The translations under genes and the position numbers were made by a program. A model generated the notes under the pieces. It worked only from the letters and a program-made list of their open reading frames with translations. It did not search any database and was not told the DNA's origin. Positions 1-5,070 of a stretch of 5,070 nucleotides of DNA are shown one piece after another (within the stretch, counting starts at the first letter, position 1; the number at the start of each line of letters is the position of its first letter). Source of the DNA: Chloroflexota bacterium (GTDB taxonomy: Bacteria; Chloroflexota; Anaerolineae; 4572-78; J111); contig RFJF01000263.1 in assembly GCA_003695455.1 (NCBI GenBank), forward strand, positions 1 to 5,070. The letters are read 5' to 3'.

Positions 1-133
1 GAGTTGCAATTTTAACACCCGGTAATGTTGTTTGTTTATTAACTCACAATGTCAATCAACAAGAGGGAAGAAGGGTGTGCCAAGCCCGTAAACCTCTTGA
101 TTTGATGAAATTAAGGTTTTTTAGGAGGAAAAA
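1..133. other. non-coding leader/spacer upstream of rpsD
   Basis: I see no gene here. In related genomes this position is normally the spacer after rpsK (S11), but the basic C-terminal tail expected of S11 is not visible in any frame, so the upstream gene must end before the window. One frame stays open from base 3 into rpsD, but its product resembles nothing I know. No promoter with both a -35 and a -10 box at correct spacing could be picked out. The last part holds a weak 6-bp inverted repeat (90-95 with 114-119) and then the rpsD ribosome binding site. Confidence 0.6.
123..128 (+). promoter_or_regulatory. Shine-Dalgarno site of rpsD
   Basis: AGGAGG ends five bases before the TTG at 134. 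It decides the rpsD start: an in-frame TAG at 122-124 overlaps this site, so TTG 134 is the first possible initiation codon in the frame. Confidence 0.9.
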
Positions 134-769
134 TTGGCACGTTATAAAGATTCTGTTTGCAAGCTTTGCCGTCGTGAAGGCGAAAAGCTGTTTCTCAAAG
201 GTGACCGCTGTTTTTCACCAAAATGCGCCTTTGAAAAACGTTCATACCCGCCCGGCCTGCATGGCCGGCAGGCGCAGTTCCGCCGCAAAGAGTCAGATTA
301 CCGGTTGCAGTTGCGGGCCAAGCAGAAAGCTCGGCGCGTTTACGGTGTTTTTGAACGCCAGTTCCGCCGTTATTTCAACCAGGCTCAGGGGCAAAAAGGC
401 CTCACCGGCGAAAACCTGCTCTCTATTTTGGAAACCCGGCTTGACAACGTGGTGTACCGGCTTGGGCTGGCCTCATCCAGAGCGCAGGCCCGTCAGTTGA
501 TTTCTCATGGTCACTTTGATGTAAACGGCAGAAAAACCAATATTCCATCATATCTGGTTAAACCGGAAGATGCTATCGCCGTAAGAGAAAAAAGCAAAAA
601 GAATACATTTTTCAAGAGTTTTGCAGAAAGCGTGGATGGAAGCCGCGTGCCGGAATGGCTGGAGCTTAACCCCAGCGAACTCTCGGCCCGGGTTGTGGCT
701 ATTCCGGCCCGCGAACACATTGACGCCACCCTCGACGAACAGCTGATTGTTGAATACTACAGCCGTTAG
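134..769 (+). CDS. rpsD: 30S ribosomal protein S4
   Basis: S4 binds the 5' domain of 16S rRNA, starts assembly of the 30S body and helps form the mRNA entry channel. In several bacteria it also represses its own operon. The 211-residue product has the usual family length and begins [16 protein letters not shown]. The N-terminal part carries Cys9, Cys12, Cys26 and Cys31 (C-X2-C-X13-C-X4-C), the arrangement that binds zinc in Thermus-type S4. The S4 RNA-binding domain starts near residue 102 ([10 protein letters not shown]) and continues through [19 protein letters not shown]. The C-terminus, [10 protein letters not shown], is typical. Translation starts at TTG; an in-frame stop just upstream excludes earlier starts and the SD spacing is ideal. 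rpoA follows after 94 bases. Identity is certain; zinc binding is inferred from the cysteines. Confidence 0.98.
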   Translation: MARYKDSVCKLCRREGEKLFLKGDRCFSPKCAFEKRSYPPGLHGRQAQFRRKESDYRLQLRAKQKARRVYGVFERQFRRYFNQAQGQKGLTGENLLSILETRLDNVVYRLGLASSRAQARQLISHGHFDVNGRKTNIPSYLVKPEDAIAVREKSKKNTFFKSFAESVDGSRVPEWLELNPSELSARVVAIPAREHIDATLDEQLIVEYYSR

Positions 770-784
770 ATAAGTCTCTTATCT
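768..784 (+). other. perfect hairpin overlapping the rpsD stop codon
   Basis: AGATAAG (768-774) and CTTATCT (778-784) form a perfect 7-bp stem with a 3-base TCT loop. The stem starts inside the rpsD TAG stop codon. It is AT-rich and is followed by TTGTGC rather than a T run, so a strong intrinsic terminator is unlikely. It could act as an RNA processing or stability element, or weakly attenuate transcription between rpsD and rpoA. The structure is seen directly; the role is inference. Confidence 0.5.
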
Positions 785-850
785 TTGTGCTGACCATTCA
801 ACCCAAAAATTCTATTTGCGGCGAATGTAAATTTTATGTGTATGTATTTT

Positions 851-856
851 GGAGGG
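851..856 (+). promoter_or_regulatory. Shine-Dalgarno site of rpoA
   Basis: GGAGGG lies seven bases before the TTG at 864. It fixes the rpoA start there, because the other in-frame TTG (849) overlaps this site and would have no ribosome binding site of its own at a usable distance. Confidence 0.88.
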
Positions 857-863
857 TGTTCCG

Positions 864-1856
864 TTGTCTGAATTTAATCTGGTTTTACCCAAAATTGAAA
901 CAGAAGCCAGTTCAAAAAGTTACGGGCGTTTTATCATTGGCCCGCTTGAAAACGGGTACGGTATTACGTTGGGTAATGCCTTGCGCCGGGTGTTGATTTC
1001 TTCGTTGTATGGGGCCGCTGTTACCTCAATCCGGGTCAGTGGCGTGCATCACGAATTTTCCGACATCCCTAATGTCCGGGAGGACATGACCGGGCTTATT
1101 CTAAATGTTAAACAACTGCGGCTAAAATTGCACCAAAATGAATCAGCCCGCCTGCGGGTTGAAATCAAAGGCGAAGGCCCGGTGCTGGCCGGTGATTTTG
1201 AAGCGCCGCCGCACGTAGAAATTGTCAACCCGGAACTGTATCTGCTTACCGCAGACTCACCAGACACCGAACTTGACATTGAACTTGTGGTGCAAATGGG
1301 GCGCGGCTATTCGCCGGCAGAAGAACGCGGAAAATTACCCATCGGTGAAATTCCCGTTGACGCCGTTTTCAGCCCGGTTCGGAAAGCCAACTACGTGGTT
1401 GAGCGCGCCCGCATTGGGCAGGCCACCGACTACGACCGGCTGCGAATGGAAATTACCACCGATGGTACCATTTCGCCGCACGATGCGTTGAACGAATCGG
1501 CCAGGATTTTGGTGCAGCACTTCTCGCTGGTAGCCGGCGGCGTAACAGAAGCAGAAATTCCGGAAGAACCGGTTGAAGAAGGGGCTATCCCCAGCAAAGT
1601 AAAAGAAATGCCCATTGAAGACCTTGAACTGACCGTTCGGGCTTACAACTGCCTGAAACGCGCGGGCATTACGCAAGTTGGTGAAATTTTAGAGAAACTG
1701 AAAAAAGGGCAGGACGAAATTCTGGCAATCCGCAACTTTGGGCAAAAATCCCTGGATGAATTAATGGAAAAGCTGGAAGAAAAAGGTTATCTCAACCTGA
1801 TTGGTGAAGATGGCGGGGAAGTTCCCAAATCCATAATTCCTGATTTCATTGAGTAA
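864..1856 (+). CDS. rpoA: DNA-directed RNA polymerase subunit alpha
   Basis: Alpha dimerises to nucleate RNA polymerase assembly with beta and beta', and its C-terminal domain contacts UP-element DNA and activators. From TTG 864 the product is 330 residues, normal for the family, starting MSEFNLVLPKIE. The N-terminal domain (about 1-228) has the dimer-interface block LGNALRRVLISSLYGAAVTSI (R41, R42) and the VREDMTGLILNVKQL segment. An acidic, proline-containing linker (about 229-245) leads to the C-terminal domain. There LELTVRAYNCLK gives R259 and N262, equivalent to E. coli R265 and N268, and NFGQKSLDEL gives G293, K295 and S296, so the DNA-binding face is kept. The tail after KGYLNL is acidic (IGEDGGEVPKSIIPDFIE), unlike the enterobacterial end. 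An in-frame TTG at 849 would add five residues but sits on the SD. rplQ follows after 37 bases. Confidence 0.98.
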   Translation: MSEFNLVLPKIETEASSKSYGRFIIGPLENGYGITLGNALRRVLISSLYGAAVTSIRVSGVHHEFSDIPNVREDMTGLILNVKQLRLKLHQNESARLRVEIKGEGPVLAGDFEAPPHVEIVNPELYLLTADSPDTELDIELVVQMGRGYSPAEERGKLPIGEIPVDAVFSPVRKANYVVERARIGQATDYDRLRMEITTDGTISPHDALNESARILVQHFSLVAGGVTEAEIPEEPVEEGAIPSKVKEMPIEDLELTVRAYNCLKRAGITQVGEILEKLKKGQDEILAIRNFGQKSLDELMEKLEEKGYLNLIGEDGGEVPKSIIPDFIE

Positions 1857-1879
1857 TACGTATCCTGCTATCTGGTGTT

Positions 1880-1885
1880 GAGGAG
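1880..1885 (+). promoter_or_regulatory. Shine-Dalgarno site of rplQ
   Basis: GAGGAG ends eight bases before ATG 1894. It supports that start over the in-frame ATG at 1909, which has no SD. Confidence 0.85.
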
Positions 1886-1893
1886 ATTTTGTC

Positions 1894-2256
1894 ATGCGAC
1901 ATAACATAATGGGCCGCCAGTTCAACCGGTCCAAAGATCACAGAAAAGCGTTGTTTAGAAATTTAGCAACCGAGTTATTCCGGCACAACCGGATTAAAAC
2001 CACCGAAGCCAAAGCCAAAGCTATTCAGCCGATTGCAGAAAAACTGGTAACGCTGGCTAAACGCGGCGACCTGCACGCCCGCCGCATGGCCGCCAAAGAA
2101 GTGCAAGACCCGGCCGTATTGCAAAAATTGTTCGATGAGATTGCCCCCACCCTTGACAACCGCACCGGCGGTTACACCCGCATTTATAAATTGGGGCCGC
2201 GCCGGGGCGATAATGCCAAAATGGCGGTGATCGAACTGGTAGATCAGGTGGCATAG
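1894..2256 (+). CDS. rplQ: 50S ribosomal protein L17
   Basis: L17 binds 23S rRNA and sits near the exit of the peptide tunnel on the large subunit. The 120-residue product is the usual length for the short bacterial form, without a C-terminal extension. Family blocks appear in order: [20 protein letters not shown] at the N-terminus, [19 protein letters not shown] near residues 33-51, [13 protein letters not shown], and the C-terminal [24 protein letters not shown]. The ATG at 1894 gives the conserved MRH start. The gene follows rpoA by 37 bases and precedes truA by 16, as in the widespread rpoA-rplQ pair, so co-transcription is very likely. Confidence 0.98.
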   Translation: MRHNIMGRQFNRSKDHRKALFRNLATELFRHNRIKTTEAKAKAIQPIAEKLVTLAKRGDLHARRMAAKEVQDPAVLQKLFDEIAPTLDNRTGGYTRIYKLGPRRGDNAKMAVIELVDQVA

Positions 2257-2272
2257 CCAACAGGCAGCGCCC

Positions 2273-3049
2273 GTGCTCTCTTTACAGCGCTTTTGCGCCT
2301 CTGTTGAATATGATGGCACAGACTTTTTGGGCTATCAAATTCAGGCACAAGGCCGGACTGTTCAGGGAGAAATTGAGGCGGCGCTGGCAAAACTTACCCA
2401 ATCTGCTGTAAGGATTGACGGCGCCGGCAGAACCGACGCCGGGGTACACGCTACCGGGCAGGTAATTGCTTTTAACCTGGCCTGGCGGCACACCCAACAT
2501 GACCTGCACCGTGCGCTCAACGCAACGTTGCCGCACGATATTGTGGTCAGCAAATTAACAACAACAAACCGTGATTTTCATCCCAGATTTGGAGCCGTCA
2601 GCCGCACCTACCGCTACCAGATTGTTAACCGGCAGTGGCCCGCGGTGTTGCTGCGCCGGTATGCATGGCACGTTAAGCAACCGCTTGATGTACCGGCCAT
2701 GAACCGGGCCAGCCAGACGTTACTGGGCCAGCATGATTTTGCCTCGTTTGGCAAGCCGCCGCAGGGCAATAACAGTGTGCGGCACGTAACGCAGGCCGAA
2801 TGGCTCCAGCCGGACGGGCAAGAGCCATCGCTGCTGAATTTTTACATCACTGCCAACGCATTTCTGTACCGTATGGTCAGAAATATTGTGGGTACGCTGG
2901 TGCAAGTAGGGCTTCATCATCTAACTGAAGCCGATGTGGCAGACATACTGAGCCAAAAGAACCTTCGGCTGTCTGCGCCACCGGCTCCGGCTCACGGTTT
3001 GTGTTTAATTAAAGTAACTTACCCTGATAGACCGAAGTCAAATGGTTGA
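2273..3049 (+). CDS. truA: tRNA pseudouridine(38-40) synthase TruA
   Basis: TruA converts uridines 38, 39 and 40 in the tRNA anticodon arm to pseudouridine; it is cytoplasmic and needs no cofactor. The 258-residue product matches the family length. VEYDGTDFLGYQIQAQGRTVQG near the N-terminus is the first family block (GYQ where GWQ is common). GAGRTDAGVHATGQV contains the catalytic aspartate, D55. DFHPRFGAVSRTYRYQI (101-117), NAFLYRMVRNIVGTLVQVG (195-213) and APAHGLCLIKVTYP (238-251) complete the fold. The start is GTG: the frame is closed by a TAG at 2240-2242, and no other ATG, GTG or TTG lies between. Only a weak AGG-type SD (near 2262-2266) precedes it, so translation may depend partly on coupling to rplQ, whose stop is 16 bases upstream. 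Its position between rplQ and rplM is common in bacteria. Confidence 0.96.
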   Translation: MLSLQRFCASVEYDGTDFLGYQIQAQGRTVQGEIEAALAKLTQSAVRIDGAGRTDAGVHATGQVIAFNLAWRHTQHDLHRALNATLPHDIVVSKLTTTNRDFHPRFGAVSRTYRYQIVNRQWPAVLLRRYAWHVKQPLDVPAMNRASQTLLGQHDFASFGKPPQGNNSVRHVTQAEWLQPDGQEPSLLNFYITANAFLYRMVRNIVGTLVQVGLHHLTEADVADILSQKNLRLSAPPAPAHGLCLIKVTYPDRPKSNG

Positions 3050-3059
3050 CTGTGTTGTA

Positions 3060-3065
3060 GAGGAG
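3060..3065 (+). promoter_or_regulatory. Shine-Dalgarno site of rplM
   Basis: GAGGAG ends eight bases before GTG 3074 and supports this non-ATG start. Confidence 0.85.
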
Positions 3066-3073
3066 AATAATCA

Positions 3074-3502
3074 GTGAAAACAATTAGCGCCAGAGAACAA
3101 GACATCCAACGTGATTGGTACGTGGTTGACGCACAGGGGCAAACCCTGGGCCGATTGGCGACCCGCGTAGCCACCGTACTGCGCGGCAAGCACAAACCCA
3201 TTTACACCCCCCACGTAGATTGCGGCGATTACGTTGTGATTGTGAACGCCGAAAAGGTTCACACTACGGGCCAAAAAGCAACGCAAAAGAAATATTACCG
3301 CCACTCCGGCTATCCCGGTGGACTGCGCGAGATTACCCTGAGAGACCAGTTGCAAAAGTTTCCAACCCGGGTGTTGGAAAGCGCCGTTCGGGGTATGTTA
3401 CCCAAAAATCGGTTGGGCCGCCAAATGTTTAAAAAATTAAAAGTGTATGCCGGCCCCAACCACCCCCATGAAGCCCAGCAGCCAAAACCACTAGAATTGT
3501 AA
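3074..3502 (+). CDS. rplM: 50S ribosomal protein L13
   Basis: L13 is an early-assembly protein of the large subunit that binds 23S rRNA. The product has 142 residues, the same length as E. coli L13, and aligns along its whole length by eye. It starts [20 protein letters not shown], then has [59 protein letters not shown], the family signature region [28 protein letters not shown] (about 106-133), and the C-terminal AQQPKPLEL. The start is GTG with a good SD. rpsI follows after 24 bases; rplM-rpsI is one of the most conserved ribosomal gene pairs. Confidence 0.98.
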   Translation: MKTISAREQDIQRDWYVVDAQGQTLGRLATRVATVLRGKHKPIYTPHVDCGDYVVIVNAEKVHTTGQKATQKKYYRHSGYPGGLREITLRDQLQKFPTRVLESAVRGMLPKNRLGRQMFKKLKVYAGPNHPHEAQQPKPLEL

Positions 3503-3512
3503 ATTAGCATTT

Positions 3513-3517
3513 GAGGA
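3513..3517 (+). promoter_or_regulatory. Shine-Dalgarno site of rpsI
   Basis: GAGGA lies nine bases before ATG 3527, a usable spacing, in the short AT-rich gap after rplM. Confidence 0.8.
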
Positions 3518-3526
3518 AGATAAATT

Positions 3527-3928
3527 ATGGCAGACACGCAATATTATGAAGGCCTTGGCCGGCGCAAAGAATCAACAGCACGTGTACGCTTGCACACCGG
3601 TGGCAGCGGAAACATGTTCATGGTTAATGACAAACCCCTGAACGAATATTTTAGCCGGGGTACTGATCAGAGCCAGATTAGTAAACCCCTGCAGGTTACC
3701 GGTACAGCCGGGCGATTTGACGTTACTGTAAAAGTATCTGGCGGCGGTGTAACCGGGCAGGCCGGCGCCGTGCGGCTGGGTATTGCGCGCGCTCTGCTCA
3801 AAGCCGATCCGGAGTACCGCAAACTGCTGCGCGAACACGGCCTGCTGACCCGTGACTCCCGGGCCAAAGAACGGAAAAAACCCGGCCTCAAACGCGCCCG
3901 CAAAGCGCCTCAGTACACCAAACGCTAG
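3527..3928 (+). CDS. rpsI: 30S ribosomal protein S9
   Basis: S9 sits in the head of the small subunit, and its basic C-terminal tail reaches the P-site tRNA anticodon. The 133-residue product is close to the usual 130. Blocks in order: [17 protein letters not shown] near the N-terminus, the [17 protein letters not shown] segment, then the signature region [20 protein letters not shown] (about 72-91), and the arginine/lysine-rich end ([26 protein letters not shown]). The last residues are TKR where most bacteria have SKR; the essential terminal KR is kept. It is the last gene of the + strand cluster and is followed by a strong terminator. Confidence 0.98.
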   Translation: MADTQYYEGLGRRKESTARVRLHTGGSGNMFMVNDKPLNEYFSRGTDQSQISKPLQVTGTAGRFDVTVKVSGGGVTGQAGAVRLGIARALLKADPEYRKLLREHGLLTRDSRAKERKKPGLKRARKAPQYTKR

Positions 3929-3938
3929 AGATAATCTG

Positions 3939-3981
3939 GTTGGAATGTGTTTGGTACGGGCAGTTTAACAACACATCCAGC
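3939..3981 (+). other. imperfect hairpin in the rpsI 3' region
   Basis: Bases 3939-3943 and 3945-3951 can pair with 3977-3981 and 3970-3976. This gives a 12-pair stem (one G-T pair) with a single bulged A at 3944 and an 18-base loop. The inner 7-bp arm (ATGTGTT with AACACAT) is perfect. No T run follows, so it is not an intrinsic terminator; it could protect or mark the 3' end of the operon transcript. Structure only; its function is unknown. Confidence 0.4.
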
Positions 3982-4011
3982 GTGAATTGTTGAATCAAAT
4001 TGTTCAAAAAT

Positions 4012-4055
4012 AAAAAGAGATGCCGCTGCGCGCAATGCATGGGCATCTCTTTTTT
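4012..4055. terminator. bidirectional intrinsic terminator between rpsI and the ubiA-like gene
   Basis: Bases 4012-4024 (A run, then GAGATGCC) pair perfectly with 4042-4054 (GGCATCTC, then a T run) as a 13-bp stem around a 17-base loop. The core is eight base pairs with five G-C. On the + strand the stem ends in six T residues, which fits termination of the rpsD-rpsI cluster. On the - strand the mirrored run TTTTTATTTTT follows the stem, and the structure lies just past the stop of the ubiA-like gene, so it can end both convergent transcripts. Confidence 0.92.
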
Positions 4056-4077
4056 ACATTGGGTCTGTTTTTGATTA

Positions 4078-4947
4078 TCAGGCAATGTACAAAATGGTGA
4101 GGACAGCCAGCCCAAACAGCACAATGTTGGCCTGTAACGGCCTGTCTGTGAGCAACACTTCATCCGGTGCGCCCCCGTTGCCCTGTACGTGAATAACATA
4201 CAGGTACCGGAAAATCCCGTAAATGACAAAGGGAATGGTAAGCATCATCAAATGGTTGCCGGGCAGGTTGGGCGCAGAAAATGTGTAAAAAGCATAGGTG
4301 ATAATAGTGCCGGTGGTTACCACCGACATCATTGAATCCAGAAAGGGCAGATTGTATTCCCTTAAAATTGCGCGGGTTGAACCCACCTTTCCACGGAGCA
4401 GCACAATTTCCTGCCGTCGCTTGCCCAGCCCCAAAAACAAGGCCAGCAGGGTGGTAAACACATACAGCCACGGCGAAAAGCGTTCGGCCTGTACCAGCGG
4501 CACGCCGGCCGCAACACGGAGCACAAACCCGGCGGCAATTGTCAGTACATCAACCACCACAATGTTTTTGAGTACAAATGAGTAGGCTGTTTGCAGCAAC
4601 AGGTAGGCCGTAATAATCACACCAAACATGGGGTCCAGCAGAAAACTCAGGGGCAGCGCTGCCAGCGGAATAGCAATCGCTGTGGCAATTGCCGCCGAAA
4701 CGGGAACCTGCCCCGCAGCAATAGGCCGATTTTTTTTGGTGGGGTGCTGCCGGTCTTTTTCAATATCCACCAAATCATTAATCAGGTAAACCGCGCCGGA
4801 AATCAGGCAAAGTAACCCAAAGCCTGCAACGGTTTTGATAAAGGGTTCAAACTGAAACAGCTTGACATCAAAAAACAGGGCGGCAAAAATAAATCCGTTT
4901 TTGGTCCACTGTTTGGGGCGTAACGTTCTAATTAAACCTGAAATCAA
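4078..4947 (-). CDS. UbiA-family prenyltransferase, decaprenyl-phosphate phosphoribosyltransferase-like
   Basis: This is an integral membrane enzyme of the UbiA superfamily, 289 residues. The closest subfamily by eye is decaprenyl-phosphate phosphoribosyltransferase (the Rv3806c type), which transfers 5-phosphoribose from PRPP to a polyprenyl phosphate and supplies lipid-linked pentose for cell-envelope arabinan or related glycans. Subfamily marks are LRPKQWTKNGFIFAALFF (9-26), the metal/phosphate motif NDLVDIEKD (57-65, N57 D58 D61 D65) followed by HPTKKNRPIAAG (68-79), the YSFVLK motif (122-127), LGLGKRRQE (172-180), and DSMMSVVTTGTIITYAFYTFS (204-224). About nine hydrophobic segments fit the nine-helix UbiA fold. 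The start is TTG with GGAG eight bases upstream (4956-4959); the frame is closed farther up by a stop at 4996-4998, with no other usual start codon in between. It is convergent with rpsI and shares its terminator. The lipid length and final product cannot be read from sequence; other UbiA substrates remain possible. Confidence 0.85.
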   Translation of the reverse strand: MISGLIRTLRPKQWTKNGFIFAALFFDVKLFQFEPFIKTVAGFGLLCLISGAVYLINDLVDIEKDRQHPTKKNRPIAAGQVPVSAAIATAIAIPLAALPLSFLLDPMFGVIITAYLLLQTAYSFVLKNIVVVDVLTIAAGFVLRVAAGVPLVQAERFSPWLYVFTTLLALFLGLGKRRQEIVLLRGKVGSTRAILREYNLPFLDSMMSVVTTGTIITYAFYTFSAPNLPGNHLMMLTIPFVIYGIFRYLYVIHVQGNGGAPDEVLLTDRPLQANIVLFGLAVLTILYIA

Positions 4948-5070
4948 GAATGAGTCTCCAAATTTTGCGCTGGCAATTATGGCCGGGTTGCAATACTAAA
5001 AATGCCAAGCAATAATGATACTCAAATAAAGAGTGCTTAGCAAAAGCAGGGTTCAGAGAAATAGATTGCC
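4948..5070 (-). other. upstream region of the ubiA-like gene
   Basis: This region contains the SD (GGAG on the - strand, 4956-4959) and otherwise AT-rich DNA with no recognisable gene on either strand. A nested inverted repeat is present: ACTC 5020-5023 with GAGT 5031-5034, and AAGC 5007-5010 with GCTT 5035-5038, separated by a 9-base bulge on one side. No -35/-10 pair with proper spacing was convincing, although the AT-rich part around 4991-5035 is the likely promoter area. Confidence 0.4.

Noticed and set aside
3..500. Frame open from base 3 through the first half of rpsD
   Set aside because: The product matches no known family, has no SD, and overlaps the unmistakable S4 gene in another frame; it looks like a chance open frame.
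785..850. Internal promoter before rpoA (TTGCGG at 816-821 with a TATGTA-like box)
   Set aside because: No -10 box of fair quality falls at 16-18 bases spacing; the region is AT-rich but no pair is convincing.
849..863. Five-residue longer N-terminus for RpoA from TTG 849
   Set aside because: This codon overlaps the SD that serves TTG 864, and the extra residues precede the normal alpha start.
1975..2319. Antisense open frames over rplQ, truA, rplM and rpsI
   Set aside because: They lie opposite strongly conserved genes, show no family features and have the composition expected of shadow frames.
4298..4815. + strand open frames inside the ubiA-like gene
   Set aside because: They are low-complexity complements of membrane-helix codons without SD sites or recognisable motifs.
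4986..5007. Sigma-54-type promoter on the - strand (TTGGCA ... TTGC)
   Set aside because: The distance between the GG and GC elements is three bases too long for the -24/-12 consensus.
1..5070. Mobile elements, CRISPR arrays, tRNA or rRNA genes, or a novel defence-type system
   Set aside because: No repeated spacers, transposase motifs, terminal repeats, cloverleaf sequence or unfamiliar gene cassette is present; every gene is recognised.

Overview
The window is a stretch of a bacterial translation/transcription housekeeping cluster followed by one convergent membrane-enzyme gene. On the + strand, in order: rpsD (ribosomal protein S4), rpoA (RNA polymerase alpha), rplQ (L17), truA (tRNA pseudouridine synthase), rplM (L13) and rpsI (S9). 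A UbiA-family prenyltransferase, most like decaprenyl-phosphate phosphoribosyltransferases, lies on the - strand. All seven genes look intact, full length and free of frameshifts.

Layout: 1-133 is a non-coding leader or spacer with a strong Shine-Dalgarno (SD) at its end. rpsD and rpoA are separated by 94 bases that hold a small perfect hairpin. From rpoA to rpsI the gaps are only 37, 16, 24 and 24 bases, and I see no terminator or convincing promoter between the genes, so 864-3928 is very likely one transcript. It ends in a 149-base region with an imperfect hairpin and then a strong 13-bp stem flanked by A and T runs. That stem can work in both directions and separates rpsI from the convergent ubiA-like gene (4078-4947). 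Positions 4948-5070 are the upstream region of that gene.

How the genes work together: S4 and S9 belong to the small subunit and L17 and L13 to the large one. RpoA nucleates RNA polymerase assembly, and TruA modifies the tRNA anticodon arm. The cluster therefore couples production of ribosome, polymerase and tRNA-modification components. The ubiA-like gene is a separate unit, probably acting in polyprenyl-phosphate-linked sugar donor synthesis at the membrane.

Organism: a bacterium of mid GC content. The gene order (rpsD-rpoA-rplQ-truA-rplM-rpsI, with no ecfA transporter genes between rplQ and truA, where Firmicutes usually have them), the four-cysteine S4 and the RpoA sequence suggest a Chloroflexota member (Anaerolineae-like). 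This is inference from family knowledge, not a search. Five of the seven genes start with TTG or GTG.

I found no sign of an undescribed biological system. The points worth a second look are small RNA structures and start-codon usage.
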